Positions 52,845-62,497 of a stretch of DNA of 64,000 nucleotides are shown in pieces. The DNA is taken from NCBI RefSeq assembly GCF_022828325.1, contig NZ_JAJQJS010000002.1:62001-126000 (forward strand), in the 5' to 3' direction. How positions within the stretch are numbered: position 1 is the first letter of the stretch; the number at the start of each line of letters is the position of its first letter. Position numbers and translations under genes: made by a program. This DNA is from Candidatus Nanosynbacter sp. TM7-076. GTDB lineage: Bacteria > Patescibacteriota > Saccharimonadia > Saccharimonadales > Saccharimonadaceae. Below the pieces are notes generated by a model. It searched no databases and was not told the DNA's origin. It saw nothing but the letters and a program-made list of their open reading frames with translations.

Positions 52845-53192
52845 TCAATTTTCCAGCCACTTTTTGAGAACTATCGCTTGATTATGTTCCGCATCTTTGG
52901 CTCCATATAACAGCGTAACTGCAGATTGTTTACTCCAATTATTCTTCGCCTCGGCAGCCGCAGGATTACCATCCAACTCCTTCACATAACGACGAGAAAA
53001 TTCCGGGAATTTTTCTGGATCGTGATTAAACCATTTACGTAATTCATCGGTCGGGGCAATTTCTTTATTCCACTCGTCCAATGCAGCTCGTTCTTTGCTA
53101 ATTCCTCGCGGCCACAATCGATCGACCAACACACGATAACTATCGTCCGACGCGGTCGACCCATAAATCCGTTCAATTTTATACCTTGTCAT
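52845..53192 (-). CDS. DUF488-family protein
   Basis: A 115-aa protein with YRVLVDRLWPRGISKERAAL and DEWNKEIAPTDELRKWFNHD, the clear signature of DUF488 (YeaO-like), ending VTLLYGAKDAEHNQAIVLKK. Members are widespread and of unknown function. It is a single-gene unit between uvrC and the HD hydrolase; length is normal. Confidence 0.9.
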   Translation of the reverse strand: MTRYKIERIYGSTASDDSYRVLVDRLWPRGISKERAALDEWNKEIAPTDELRKWFNHDPEKFPEFSRRYVKELDGNPAAAEAKNNWSKQSAVTLLYGAKDAEHNQAIVLKKWLEN

Positions 53193-53258
53193 AATTTCAT
53201 ATAACTACAAATTATTGATCAGATCAATAAAAAGCGAAAGCTAACCATTCTTCAATAT

Positions 53259-53978
53259 TTAATCAACACTACGTAAATATTCCTCCAAAAACCCACTCCA
53301 GTCGGACGCATTCTTCTCGCGGAAATAGGCGCGAAGAAAATCAACCATAATTTGATGACGATTCTCCGCTTCTATTCGTCCTGGTTCAGTCAACATCAAA
53401 CCTTTCAATTTCAGCAGCTTCTCAAAGAAGTGATTGATAAATCCGTCAGTATCATGCGTATTGCCATCAGCGTTATATTCGTGCGCCGCCAGATTGACAT
53501 TCGGCCAGACTTTAGGGTCAAAAATCCGCCCGCCATGACGACAAGCATAAACCAACGCTCTCTCAATGCCAACTGCACCAATAGCGTCACACATATCAGC
53601 GTCAGACGCCAATTTCCCCGCCAGCCGCTGCGGCTGCTTGCCGTTCAGCCGTTTGCTATAACCAATCGCCGTAATATTTTCCAGCACAACCTGACTTAAA
53701 TCATCAGCTATCTCTGCCTGCGCCATAATATTTACCGCGTTCGTCAATTTTTCTGCCTGCGTTTTACCGACTAATTTATAATCATCAACATCATGCAGCC
53801 AAGCCGTCAATAACACTTCTTGCAGGTTCACCGATTCGCTGCATTCGTTAGAGAAACGCTCTGCTAGCAACGCCACTCGCTCGACATGATCATCAGCATG
53901 TCCCGAATTGTCGCCGCCCAGCAACTGACGAACTTTAGTCTTTACTATTTCAAGCTGGGCAATTTGTCGATCGTTCAT
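53259..53978 (-). CDS. HD-domain phosphohydrolase
   Basis: About 239 aa from MNDRQIAQLEIVKTKVRQLL. The HD motif residues are HADDHVERVALLAERF and LLTAWLHDVDDYKLVG, with the later LASDADMCDAIGAVGIERAL (Asp ligand). It may be a nucleotidase or nucleotide phosphohydrolase (YedJ-like). TATAAT (53985-53990, minus) lies six bases before ATG 53978, so the mRNA is leaderless; two upstream in-frame ATGs fall within or before the -10 box. Confidence 0.88.
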   Translation of the reverse strand: MNDRQIAQLEIVKTKVRQLLGGDNSGHADDHVERVALLAERFSNECSESVNLQEVLLTAWLHDVDDYKLVGKTQAEKLTNAVNIMAQAEIADDLSQVVLENITAIGYSKRLNGKQPQRLAGKLASDADMCDAIGAVGIERALVYACRHGGRIFDPKVWPNVNLAAHEYNADGNTHDTDGFINHFFEKLLKLKGLMLTEPGRIEAENRHQIMVDFLRAYFREKNASDWSGFLEEYLRSVD

Positions 53979-54062
53979 ACTCATATTATACATAAAAGCA
54001 GAGTCGCATTACGACAACGACTCCCTAACTATCGATTGCAAAACCGGCACAACAAATTCCTC

Positions 54063-54677
54063 CTATTTAACTGAATATCTTAATATGGTTTTTTGTTTTT
54101 CTTCCGATGTTCTGTTTTTATTGCTTAAGTATATTTCTTTATGAAAATTACCTATTCTTGTAAGGTCACGTTTTCTTGCAAATTCATTCATCTGCTCAAA
54201 TGATTTTGGCTCCTCATCATAACTTCCAACATGTAAAATCTGAATAGATTTACCCTCTTCTATTTCTCTAAAACTCATCTCATCATACAATACGTTGGGC
54301 TTTTTCTTTTTTACATTTTCAAGTGCCTTTGTGAATATCTCTTGTGTAATAAAATCAGGTTGTTTAATCATCAATGTGTATTCCAGTTTATTTTTATCAA
54401 GCTCTTCTCCATTTACTTTTTTCCAAAAGCCTTCTAATGGATATACCGTAAAATCTGTAATCTCGTTATCAGTTTTATTTTTCATTGCATTTTTAAACAA
54501 CATTTTAATGGCATAAGCAAGAGAATATAATGCGGATATTCTATCTGAAAAATCTACTTCATTCGGATCTCCTTTACCTTTTACCAAAATAAATTTTTGC
54601 TTTGGCACTTCTACAATGATAGGTGTTTGTTTTACACCATAAAGATTCTTTTCTTGTTTTCTCCACTCATATTTCAT
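54063..54677 (-). CDS. GyrI-like small-molecule-binding protein, horizontally acquired
   Basis: A 204-aa protein of the GyrI-like/AraC effector-binding type: PIIVEVPKQKFILVKGKGDP near residue 20, EFTVYP-like DFTVYPLEGFW, LEYTLMIKQPDFIT and a final KQKTILRYSVK. These proteins bind drugs or small molecules. The DNA is far more AT-rich than its surroundings and uses AAA/AAT/TTT codons like Firmicutes. GGGAGGACC precedes the ATG. A WYL regulator fragment lies directly upstream in the same base-composition patch, which matches a common Firmicutes gene pair. Confidence 0.8.
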   Translation of the reverse strand: MKYEWRKQEKNLYGVKQTPIIVEVPKQKFILVKGKGDPNEVDFSDRISALYSLAYAIKMLFKNAMKNKTDNEITDFTVYPLEGFWKKVNGEELDKNKLEYTLMIKQPDFITQEIFTKALENVKKKKPNVLYDEMSFREIEEGKSIQILHVGSYDEEPKSFEQMNEFARKRDLTRIGNFHKEIYLSNKNRTSEEKQKTILRYSVK

Positions 54678-54740
54678 TATCCGGTCCTCCCTTTACATTT
54701 GGTTAATTTTATTATACAAGAGAATACTTGACACTATTTG

Positions 54741-54866
54741 TCATATTATATATTTTTCTGCCATTTTATTTATCATTTTTTTAATTTGCATTCTAACTTC
54801 TTCAGGTTCCAATACTTCTGCTTCATCTCCAAATGAAAAAATATAATCGTATAGATTATAACATAA
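54741..54866 (-). pseudogene. C-terminal fragment of a WYL-domain (YafY-type) transcriptional regulator
   Basis: On the minus strand the frame ending at TGA (54741-54743) reads LYDYIFSFGDEAEVLEPEEV and RMQIKKMINKMAEKY. This matches the usual end of WYL regulators (W-x-L-S-F-G-x-x-x-x-V-L-E-P). There is no start or DNA-binding domain; the nudix gene begins 12 bases further. The fragment is AT-rich like the GyrI-like gene it precedes. Confidence 0.7.
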
Positions 54867-54878
54867 AAACAAAGTCGC

Positions 54879-55343
54879 TTACTGATGCTTATTAATATAC
54901 AAAGTGCAATATTCTTCAGGAAGATAATTCATATTAAGCCACCGAGCTTCCATTATTTCAAAGTTGCATTTTATGTCATAGTCAGACGCGTGCGCCGCAA
55001 AAACTCGAACTGAAAATTTGGTATATGATTCATGAGAATTAGCTTTTCCGAGATATCGCAGATTATGTATCTTTAATCCAACCTCTTCCAAGACTTCTCT
55101 AACGGCAGCCTGCTCATAGCTCTCATTACGATTCACTCCACCTCCTGGCAAAGTCCATTCTTGACGACTAAAGCGACTTCTAACTAATAAAATCCTACCA
55201 TCATCACGATAGACAATCACCCGCACGCGGTCATTCTGCGGTACAATCCTAAAAATTAGCGATATGACGCATGCAATTCCACGAAAAATTGCCCGCCCAA
55301 ATGAGCTAAACACCTCGCCGGCTATTGACTCTTTGTGAGACAT
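54879..55343 (-). CDS. NUDIX hydrolase, membrane-associated type
   Basis: A 154-aa protein with a hydrophobic N-terminal stretch (about 16-35) and a Nudix box GGGVNRNESYEQAAVREVLE followed by EVGL. Upstream is VRVIVYRDDGRILLVRSRFS and WTLPGG. The substrate is unknown. It is separated from the cupin gene by 32 bases and its 3' end abuts the foreign patch. Confidence 0.85.
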   Translation of the reverse strand: MSHKESIAGEVFSSFGRAIFRGIACVISLIFRIVPQNDRVRVIVYRDDGRILLVRSRFSRQEWTLPGGGVNRNESYEQAAVREVLEEVGLKIHNLRYLGKANSHESYTKFSVRVFAAHASDYDIKCNFEIMEARWLNMNYLPEEYCTLYINKHQ

Positions 55344-55375
55344 AATTAGTAGAAACTTTCTCCTTTGGCGACAAT

Positions 55376-55771
55376 TTATTCTGTGGTTGCACCGTCAAAA
55401 TCTTCTTCGTTAGCCTCCGCTTCTTCGCGAGTCGCCCGAACGATTCCATCTTTATGATGTGCTGGACTATATATCGTATAGAGCTTAAGCGGCTCTTCGC
55501 CAGTATTTATCACATTATGTTCAGCTCCCGCCGGCACAATAATCGCACTGCCGTCGGAAACAGCATATTCATTGCCGTCAATCAAAATCTTACCTTCGCC
55601 AGACTCAAATCTGAAAAACTGATCATTTTCCTCGTGAATTTCCGAACCAATTTCCCCACCAACAGGCAAACTCATCAATACCAATTGGCAATGCTTCGCA
55701 GTATATAAAACCTGACGAAAATTATCATTTTCTAACGTAAGTTTTTCGATATTTCCACTAAAACCCTTCAT
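55376..55771 (-). CDS. Cupin-domain protein in the fur-trxA operon
   Basis: About 131 aa from MKGFSGNIEKLTLENDNFRQ. The cupin core is GGEIGSEIHEENDQFFRFES (motif 1, with His and Glu ligands), GEGKILIDGNEYAVSDGSAI and IIVPAGAEHNVINTG (motif 2 His). AGAAGGGG sets the start at 55771, 19 bases after trxA. Its place after fur and trxA suggests an oxidative-stress role, perhaps a small metal-dependent dioxygenase or quercetinase-type enzyme; the substrate is unknown. Confidence 0.85.
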   Translation of the reverse strand: MKGFSGNIEKLTLENDNFRQVLYTAKHCQLVLMSLPVGGEIGSEIHEENDQFFRFESGEGKILIDGNEYAVSDGSAIIVPAGAEHNVINTGEEPLKLYTIYSPAHHKDGIVRATREEAEANEEDFDGATTE

Positions 55772-55790
55772 AAATTCCCCTTCTATTTTT

Positions 55791-56120
55791 TTATTTCGCA
55801 GCTTTTTCCAAAGCGTCAATCAACGTCTGCTTTGGCTTCATGCCAATCATTTCAGCAACTTCCTCGCCGCCAACAAAAATCTTCATGTTTGGAATTCCCT
55901 GCACGCGGTATTCCATAGCCAATTGCGCATTTTCCCGACTTGCTTCAGTGTCAACCTTAACAATATCAAACTCTGTTTCTTCGGCAATTTGATGCAAAAG
56001 CGGAGCCATTGCACGACATGGCGGACACCACGGCGCCCAAAAATCAACTAGTACAGGACCGTCGCTTTTTAGCACCTTATCTTCAAATTCTTGCTTCGTT
56101 GTAATTTCATATAAAGCCAT
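55791..56120 (-). CDS. trxA: Thioredoxin with a WCPPC active site
   Basis: About 109 aa from MALYEITTKQEFEDKVLKSD. The active site is VDFWAPWCPPCRAMAPLL: the usual WCGPC is WCPPC, a form seen in some thioredoxins and expected to shift the redox potential. IPNMKIFVGGEEV carries the cis-Pro region. The start overlaps the fur stop by one base (TAATG). TrxB is encoded at 17.8 kb. It is the second gene of fur-trxA-cupin. Confidence 0.94.
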   Translation of the reverse strand: MALYEITTKQEFEDKVLKSDGPVLVDFWAPWCPPCRAMAPLLHQIAEETEFDIVKVDTEASRENAQLAMEYRVQGIPNMKIFVGGEEVAEMIGMKPKQTLIDALEKAAK

Positions 56121-56512
56121 TATTTCCTCCTTTTCTGGCATTTTTTACAAACTCCCGTCACAACCAACGGGCCGTCAATATAACAATCGCTAATTTCATG
56201 CGCAATTTGCTTTCTCATCTCATCGGCAATTTTAATATCCATCAGACCATCACAATCGCTGCACACAAAATGATCGTGATCGCCCTTACGAACATCATAT
56301 CGCAAGCAACCCTTTCTTGTCTGCGGCGCCAAACCAATCGTCCCGTCGCCGCACAGGCGCTGAGTTATTCGATGCACCGTCGTGTCGCTGACTTCAGGAT
56401 GAATGCTCCGCAATTCCTGAGCAATTTCCGCATTCGTCGCGTGATGCTTGCTCTTTAAAATCGCCATCACATCATTCGTGTATTTTGTTGATCGCCTAAC
56501 AATTTGCGTCAT
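56120..56512 (-). CDS. Fur/PerR-family metalloregulator
   Basis: A 130-aa protein: N-terminal winged helix (HATNAEIAQELRSIHPEVSD, TTVHRITQRL), a regulatory metal site (KGDHDHFVCSDCDGLMDIKI) and a CxxC pair (VCSDC and GVCKKC) for structural zinc. It heads an operon with thioredoxin and a cupin protein, which points to a peroxide- or redox-sensing role (PerR-like) rather than iron uptake. TACAAT (minus) lies six bases before the ATG, so it is leaderless, and a perfect palindrome covers this promoter. Confidence 0.92.
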   Translation of the reverse strand: MTQIVRRSTKYTNDVMAILKSKHHATNAEIAQELRSIHPEVSDTTVHRITQRLCGDGTIGLAPQTRKGCLRYDVRKGDHDHFVCSDCDGLMDIKIADEMRKQIAHEISDCYIDGPLVVTGVCKKCQKRRK

Positions 56513-56517
56513 GTTCC

Positions 56518-56538
56518 TATTGTAAAGTATTTACAATA
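56518..56538 (-). promoter_or_regulatory. Fur/PerR-type operator at the fur promoter
   Basis: A perfect inverted repeat with arms TATTGTAAA (56518-56526) and TTTACAATA (56530-56538), separated by three bases. It overlaps the -10 box TACAAT (56519-56524, minus), while TTGTTT 17 bases upstream serves as -35. Binding would block the promoter, so autorepression is likely. Confidence 0.75.
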
Positions 56539-56564
56539 AATAAACAAGGCCTTTGCTCCACAAA

Positions 56565-56593
56565 TTGACTTATATCTATATATTCCATATAAT
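56565..56593 (+). promoter_or_regulatory. Promoter of the ABC exporter gene
   Basis: TTGACT (56565-56570), a 17-base spacer and TATAAT (56588-56593). Transcription would start just before a 15-codon ORF. Confidence 0.8.
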
Positions 56594-56604
56594 AGTCAAA
56601 GTCT

Positions 56605-56652
56605 ATGAACTCCCGACGACGAGTTCCTCTAATATACATTTTGAATGATTAA
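56605..56652 (+). CDS. Possible 15-aa leader peptide of the ABC exporter
   Basis: ATG 56605 encodes MNSRRRVPLIYILND and stops at 56652, overlapping the first ATG (56645) of the ABC frame. It holds three consecutive CGA (Arg) codons in the loop of a hairpin GAACTC/GAGTTC (56607-56626). This could couple translation or act in attenuation; it may also be chance. Confidence 0.35.
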   Translation: MNSRRRVPLIYILND

Positions 56653-56710
56653 GAACGCTCAGTTTTCTGCGCAGTTTATAAATACTAATTTATTATCGAA
56701 AGGAATTGAT

Positions 56711-58483
56711 TTGAAAAACAAACCAAACAGCAAAGAAATATTTCGTCTATTCTGGAAAACGTCAGCACCATACAAACACCGCCGAAACTTGGCAATATTT
56801 TTTGCAATGCTCACACTCGTGGTTACTATTTTTGTCGGCCCACTTATAATTGCTCAACTTCTTAGTATTATCCAACATAATCAGTTACACGACTCAAAAA
56901 ACCTATGGACACTAATTGCTTTATATAGCGTCAGTGGATTGTGGTCAAGCGTCATCGGCTGGCGATTAGTTTTATATCTCGTCTGGACATTTGAAACCGC
57001 CATGCAACGAGATTTATACGCTCAGTGCTTCAGCAAATTGACCAACCAAACATTATTCTTCCACTCAAATAAATTCGGCGGGTCGCTCGTTAGCCAAACA
57101 AATAAATTAGTCGGCGCGGTGGAAAGTTTTTGGGACACGATAATTTGGTCAGTTTTGCCGCTAGTTGTTTCACTGGTCGGTTCAATAATTGTCCTGTCAA
57201 CCCTTCTTTGGCAATACGCGTTATTCTTACTCATCTTCTCAATTGTTTTCAGTATCGTCGTTTATTACGGATCCAAGCCAATGGCGAAATTGACAAAAAA
57301 AGAAGCCAAGGCCAGCAATAAATTGAACGGACAATTAGCCGACGTAATTTCAAATGTTCTAGCAGTCAAGTCGTCCGGCGCCGAAGCTACGGAACAGAAA
57401 TTTTTCGCAAAAACCGTCAGTTCTTGGCGAAATTCAAGTCTCGACGTAATGCGCGGATTTTTGAAAGTCAGCACTATATATTCGTCAATCAACATGGTTA
57501 TTAAAATTGGAGCAATAGCCTTCGCAGTGTACGCAGCCCAGAATGATTTGGTGTCCGTGGCGTCCGTTTATCTTATTATCACCTACACCGGTAGCGTCGC
57601 GCATGAATTATGGAACATGAACGGAATTATGCGCAATTACAACCGAATTATCGGTAACGCAAATGATATGGTAGAAATCTTACAAACGCCAACGACATTG
57701 ATTGATAAAAGCGATTCAAAACTGGAAGTCACAAGTGGCGAAATTTCTATGGATAAAATAACTTTCACGCACGACGAGGGTCAAGGCGACACTCTATTTC
57801 ACGACTTTTCTCTGGATATTAAGCCAGGCGAAAAAATAGGTTTGGTTGGAGCGAGCGGTTCTGGAAAAACTACGCTCACTAAATTGCTATTGCGTTTTGC
57901 TGATATTGACTCAGGAAAAATTACCATCGACGGACAAGATATTTCCGAAGTCACCCAAGCAAGTTTGCGCGCCAAAATCGCTTACGTGCCGCAAGAGCCA
58001 TTACTATTCCACCGCTCCGTGCGCGAAAACATTGCTTACGGCCGACCTGATGCAACTGACGCAGAAATTGAAGAAGCCGCCAAAAAAGCTGGCGCTTACG
58101 ATTTTATCGTTGGACTTAAAGACGGTTTTGACACAATGGTTGGCGAGCGCGGAATTAAATTATCTGGCGGACAGCGACAACGAGTTGCAATTGCCAGGGC
58201 AATCCTAAAAGATGCGCCAATTCTAGTCCTCGACGAGGCGACTTCAGCGCTAGATTCTGAGTCGGAAGCGTTGATCCAAAAATCCTTGGAAACGTTGATG
58301 GAGAATCGAACCTCAATTGTCATCGCCCATCGATTATCTACAATTGCCAAGTTGGATCGTATAATTGTCCTGAAGGATGGAAAAATTGTCGAGGACGGAT
58401 CACACGACGAACTCATCAATAAAAAACGCGGCGTTTACGCAAAATTATGGGCGCGACAATCTGGCGGATTTATTGAAGAATAG
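56711..58483 (+). CDS. ABC exporter, fused permease-ATPase
   Basis: About 590 aa. Six membrane helices (about residues 25-310) are followed by the ATPase: Walker A GLVGASGSGKTTLTKLLLRF, Q-loop YVPQEPLLFHRSVREN, signature KLSGGQRQRVAIARAIL, Walker B APILVLDEATSALDSESEAL and the H-loop IVIAHRLSTI. It exports a lipid, peptide or drug as a homodimer. TTG at 56711 with GAAAGGA six bases upstream is the best-supported start; ATG 56645 would add 22 residues without a ribosome site. A DedA gene follows. Confidence 0.92.
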   Translation: MKNKPNSKEIFRLFWKTSAPYKHRRNLAIFFAMLTLVVTIFVGPLIIAQLLSIIQHNQLHDSKNLWTLIALYSVSGLWSSVIGWRLVLYLVWTFETAMQRDLYAQCFSKLTNQTLFFHSNKFGGSLVSQTNKLVGAVESFWDTIIWSVLPLVVSLVGSIIVLSTLLWQYALFLLIFSIVFSIVVYYGSKPMAKLTKKEAKASNKLNGQLADVISNVLAVKSSGAEATEQKFFAKTVSSWRNSSLDVMRGFLKVSTIYSSINMVIKIGAIAFAVYAAQNDLVSVASVYLIITYTGSVAHELWNMNGIMRNYNRIIGNANDMVEILQTPTTLIDKSDSKLEVTSGEISMDKITFTHDEGQGDTLFHDFSLDIKPGEKIGLVGASGSGKTTLTKLLLRFADIDSGKITIDGQDISEVTQASLRAKIAYVPQEPLLFHRSVRENIAYGRPDATDAEIEEAAKKAGAYDFIVGLKDGFDTMVGERGIKLSGGQRQRVAIARAILKDAPILVLDEATSALDSESEALIQKSLETLMENRTSIVIAHRLSTIAKLDRIIVLKDGKIVEDGSHDELINKKRGVYAKLWARQSGGFIEE

Positions 58484-58520
58484 TCCAATCTGCATACGCC
58501 AATCATGCTATAATTAAGGC

Positions 58521-59171
58521 ATGGGATCTTTTATTCACTTGATAACTAGCTTTGGCGTATTGGCAATTTTATTAGTAATTTTCGCAGAATCCGGTCTACT
58601 AATCGGCTTCGTCTTACCTGGCGACAGTCTGCTTTTCACCGCTGGGTATATGGTTCAGCAGAACATTCTACACATTGACATTCACATTTTCGCGCTTTTG
58701 GTTTTTGCGGCGGCAGTGCTGGGCGACAGTGTTGGTTATAGTTTTGGTCACAAAGTTGGACGCAAGCTGTTTGAAAAAGAAAATTCCCGATTCTTCAAGA
58801 AAAAATATTTGGAGCAAACAGAAAAGTTTTACGACAAGCACGGCTCAGCAACAATCGTCCTGGCTCGGTTTGTACCAATTGTAAGAACCTTCGCCCCAAT
58901 CGTTGCCGGCGCCAGTAAAATGCACTATAAAACATTCTTGACTTTCAATCTTATCGGTGGATTTATTTGGTCATCAGCCTTTGTTTATCTAGGTTTCTAC
59001 GCTGGCGAGTTTTTGACCAAAGCGGGCGTAAATATTGAAGTTGCAGCGATTCTCATCATCTTCTTGTCTGTCTCGCCAATGGTTATTCATGCTTTGAAAC
59101 AACCAAATACTCGCGCTTTATTAAGAAGACAATTGTCGGTTCTCCTCTCGAAAACCAAGCGTAAAAAATAA
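58521..59171 (+). CDS. DedA-family membrane protein
   Basis: A 216-aa protein with FAESGLLIGFVLPGDSLLFT near the start, GDSVGYSFGHKVGRKLFEKE and VLARFVPIVRTFAPIVAGAS, the DedA core (including the conserved R-F-x-P-x-x-R). DedA proteins include undecaprenyl-phosphate flippases/transporters. TATAAT (58509-58514) lies six bases before the ATG, so the mRNA is leaderless. Convergent with uvrA. Confidence 0.94.
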   Translation: MGSFIHLITSFGVLAILLVIFAESGLLIGFVLPGDSLLFTAGYMVQQNILHIDIHIFALLVFAAAVLGDSVGYSFGHKVGRKLFEKENSRFFKKKYLEQTEKFYDKHGSATIVLARFVPIVRTFAPIVAGASKMHYKTFLTFNLIGGFIWSSAFVYLGFYAGEFLTKAGVNIEVAAILIIFLSVSPMVIHALKQPNTRALLRRQLSVLLSKTKRKK

Positions 59172-59173
59172 TC

Positions 59174-61987
59174 TTAAAGCATCTTTTTCAGATATTTGCC
59201 AGTGAACGAATTTGGCACTTTGGCGATATCTTCAGGTGTACCGCAAGCCACAACGGTACCACCACCAATTCCGCCTTCTGGACCCATATCAATTATCCAG
59301 TCAGCCGACTTTATGACGTCCAAATTGTGCTCAATGATAATCATACTATTACCGCCCTCAACCAATTGCTGTAAAATCCCCAACAGTCGCTTTACGTCAG
59401 CAGAATGAAGCCCAGTGGTCGGCTCGTCCAGAATGTACATAGTTTTTCCAGTGGAACGCTTAGAAAGTTCCGTTGCCAATTTAATTCGCTGCGCCTCACC
59501 GCCTGAAAAAGTAGTTGCTGGCTGACCAAGTTTAATATAACCAAGCCCAACCTCGACCAACGTCTGAAGTTTACGTGCAATATTCGGCACACTGTCAAAA
59601 AATTCCGCCGCTTGATCGATCGTCATATCCAGAACATCAGCAATCGTCTTGTCTTTATACTTAATTTCCAGTGCCTCGCGATTATAACGTTTGCCGTGAC
59701 ATTCATCACATTGAACGTAAACGTCCGGCAAAAAGTGCATTTCAATTTTTATCACACCATCACCCTGACAATTTTCGCAGCGACCGCCTTTGACATTAAA
59801 GCTAAATCGTCCAGATTTATAGCCTCGAACGTTAGCCTCGGGTGTGCTAGCAAAAAGTTCGCGAATCGGCGTAAAAATTCCAGTATATGTTGCCGGATTA
59901 GAGCGCGGCGTTCGACCAATTGGCGACTGATCTATGACAATCGTCTTATCAAGCAAATTCACACCTTCTATGGCATCGTGCAATCCTGGCGCCGTCGTTG
60001 CGCGATTAAGTTCCGCCGCTAATTCCCGCGCCACAATGTCATTCACTAGCGTCGACTTTCCGCTACCAGAAACGCCAGACACTACAGTCATCAAGCCCAA
60101 AGGAAACTCCACGTCAATGTTCTTAAGATTATTTTCGCGAGCGCCACGAACAATCAACTTTCTATCTTTCACGACTTTGCGACGTTTTTTCGGAACGGCA
60201 ATTTTTTCCACCCCAGATAAATAGCAACCCGTTATACTATTCTTATTTTTCGCAACAATTTCAGGCGTCCCCATTGCCACTACTTCACCGCCATTCGCAC
60301 CAGCTCCCGGTCCCATATCAACCAGAAAATCACTCTGGCGAATCGTGTCCTCGTCATGCTCAACCACCAGCACAGAATTTCCCAGATCTCGAAGACGCTT
60401 CAACATATCAATCAACTTGTCGTTGTCGCGTTGATGAAGTCCAATTGACGGCTCGTCCAGCACATAAAGCACACCCTGAAGTCCAGCGCCAATTTGCGTC
60501 GCCAAGCGAATTCGCTGCGCCTCGCCACCGCTCAATGTATTAGCCGCTCGACTTAGCTCCAAATAATTCAGCCCAACATTACTCATAAACGCCAAACGAG
60601 ATTTAATTTCCTTCACAATCAAGCGAGCAATCGTCATTTCTTGCTCGGTCAATTGAAGCTTATTGTCAAACAAATCCAACGCGTCATCAACACTCAAATC
60701 GCACACATCAACGATATTCAATTCATGAACCGTCACCGCCAAAACCACAGGTTTCAGGCGCGCACCTTTACAGGCATAACAATCCCTCTCGCGCATAAAT
60801 CGCTCAATATCTCGTCGCATAAAATCGCTATCAGTTTCTTTCCAGCGTCGCTCCAGATTAGGAATAACGCCCTCATAAGTCGTATCGTAATGCCGACCGC
60901 CGCCCAAATCAACGCGATATTTTTGGTCGCCAGTTCCGTATAATATTTTATGTTTAGTATCATCAGAAAGCTTGCCTACAGGAACTTTCAAACTAAATCC
61001 GTGAGCTTCAGCAACAGATGCCAATCGCTTCATATTCCAAGCGTCAGAATTCATTCGATTATACGGTCGAATCGCGCCTTCGGAAATCGTCAAATTGTTA
61101 TTAAAAACCAATTCTGGATCAACCTCCAACCTCGACCCCAAACCCGTACACACAGGACAAGCTCCCTGCGGCGCGTTAAAACTAAATAGTCGCGGCTCCA
61201 GTTCTGGAATATCGACATCAGGATGATCAACACAAGCGTATCTCTGCGAAAATGTCTTCACTTCATCATTATCCGCGTCCAAAACCTCGATAACTCCCTG
61301 ACCCAGATCCAGCGCCTGCTCAACGCTCTGACTCAATCGAGATCGCATTTCCGCCGTCAACGCCAACCTATCAACAACCAACTCGATGTTATGCTTGTAG
61401 CTCTTTTGTAACTCTGGAAATTCATCCAGCGCGTACACCACGCCGTCCACGCGAACCCTGGCATAACCAAGTCGCTGATATTGCTCCGGAATATGCGCAA
61501 ACTCACCTTTTTTATTCTTAACAATTGGAGCCAATAGCAAAATTCGCTTATCAACAAATTGTCGCAGAATCTCATCAATAATCACCTCGGTCGTACGACG
61601 CGTCACTTCATTGCCACAAATCGGACAATGCGGCACGCCAATTCGCGCAAACAAAAGCCTCAGATAATCATATATTTCGGTAACCGTAGCCACGGTAGAA
61701 CGCGGGTTGCGACTGGTCGATTTCTGGTCAATCGAAATCGCTGGACTAAGCCCTTCAATCGAATCGACATCAGGCTTATCCATCGTCCCCAAAAACTGAC
61801 GCGCATAAGAATTCAAGCTCTCCATGTAGCGACGCTGACCTTCGGCGTAAATTGTATCAAATGCCAGGCTGGATTTCCCAGAACCACTAAGCCCCGTAAT
61901 CACCACCAGCTGATCTCGCGGAATCTCAATATCTACATTTTTCAGATTGTGCTCACGAGCACCCTTAACACGAATTACCTCTGTCAT
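59174..61987 (-). CDS. uvrA: Excinuclease ABC subunit A
   Basis: A 937-aa protein with two ABC modules: Walker [21 protein letters not shown] and [17 protein letters not shown], signatures [13 protein letters not shown] and [13 protein letters not shown]. Zinc sites are intact (HCPICGNEV and RCENCQGDG with [11 protein letters not shown]). It finds DNA damage and loads UvrB. TATAAT lies nine bases before the ATG. Length and domain order are normal. Confidence 0.97.
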   Translation of the reverse strand: MTEVIRVKGAREHNLKNVDIEIPRDQLVVITGLSGSGKSSLAFDTIYAEGQRRYMESLNSYARQFLGTMDKPDVDSIEGLSPAISIDQKSTSRNPRSTVATVTEIYDYLRLLFARIGVPHCPICGNEVTRRTTEVIIDEILRQFVDKRILLLAPIVKNKKGEFAHIPEQYQRLGYARVRVDGVVYALDEFPELQKSYKHNIELVVDRLALTAEMRSRLSQSVEQALDLGQGVIEVLDADNDEVKTFSQRYACVDHPDVDIPELEPRLFSFNAPQGACPVCTGLGSRLEVDPELVFNNNLTISEGAIRPYNRMNSDAWNMKRLASVAEAHGFSLKVPVGKLSDDTKHKILYGTGDQKYRVDLGGGRHYDTTYEGVIPNLERRWKETDSDFMRRDIERFMRERDCYACKGARLKPVVLAVTVHELNIVDVCDLSVDDALDLFDNKLQLTEQEMTIARLIVKEIKSRLAFMSNVGLNYLELSRAANTLSGGEAQRIRLATQIGAGLQGVLYVLDEPSIGLHQRDNDKLIDMLKRLRDLGNSVLVVEHDEDTIRQSDFLVDMGPGAGANGGEVVAMGTPEIVAKNKNSITGCYLSGVEKIAVPKKRRKVVKDRKLIVRGARENNLKNIDVEFPLGLMTVVSGVSGSGKSTLVNDIVARELAAELNRATTAPGLHDAIEGVNLLDKTIVIDQSPIGRTPRSNPATYTGIFTPIRELFASTPEANVRGYKSGRFSFNVKGGRCENCQGDGVIKIEMHFLPDVYVQCDECHGKRYNREALEIKYKDKTIADVLDMTIDQAAEFFDSVPNIARKLQTLVEVGLGYIKLGQPATTFSGGEAQRIKLATELSKRSTGKTMYILDEPTTGLHSADVKRLLGILQQLVEGGNSMIIIEHNLDVIKSADWIIDMGPEGGIGGGTVVACGTPEDIAKVPNSFTGKYLKKML

Positions 61988-62108
61988 AACCGCTATATTA
62001 TACAGGTTTTTGACAATTTTTTCCAGTCCAAATATCGACGCAAATCAGAGTTAAAACACATTACGCTTATGATTGCAAGTCAATATCTTATTTGCTACAG
62101 TTAGATCT

Positions 62109-62495
62109 ATGAGAAAGCTGGGCATTTACTTAATTATGATCATCGGAGCGATACTACTCGCGCCTTTTGTAATTGACCAGCTATTTTTCTTCTTTTTCTT
62201 AGGAAAAATCCCATTCACGAACATCAGCCTGCCCGCAATTTTAATGGTTATTTTCTGGGCAATTATCGTACCGTTGGCAATCATCCTCAGAGAATCACTT
62301 TCTGTCCTGTTTTGGAAGTTCATTGACATTGCCAGCGAAATCGCACAACGACGAATCAACAGAAAAATCCGCTATTTTACACCAAATCAAAAAAGCGAAC
62401 TTATTTTATTATCAATTTATCTACTTTCCAGTACGAAAAAGAGCAAGCCTGATCATGAAGTCGAATCTCAAAAACTCGCTCCGTCTATGACTTAA
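62109..62495 (+). CDS. Small two-helix membrane protein, function unknown
   Basis: About 128 aa from MRKLGIYLIMIIGAILLAPF. Two hydrophobic segments (about 4-34 and 40-68, with a run of Phe) are followed by a basic cytoplasmic tail ending in Lys/Ser. TACAGT lies seven bases before the ATG with TG one base upstream of it. No family is recognised. Convergent with the surface protein gene two bases away. Confidence 0.62.
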   Translation: MRKLGIYLIMIIGAILLAPFVIDQLFFFFFLGKIPFTNISLPAILMVIFWAIIVPLAIILRESLSVLFWKFIDIASEIAQRRINRKIRYFTPNQKSELILLSIYLLSSTKKSKPDHEVESQKLAPSMT

Positions 62496-62497
62496 TT

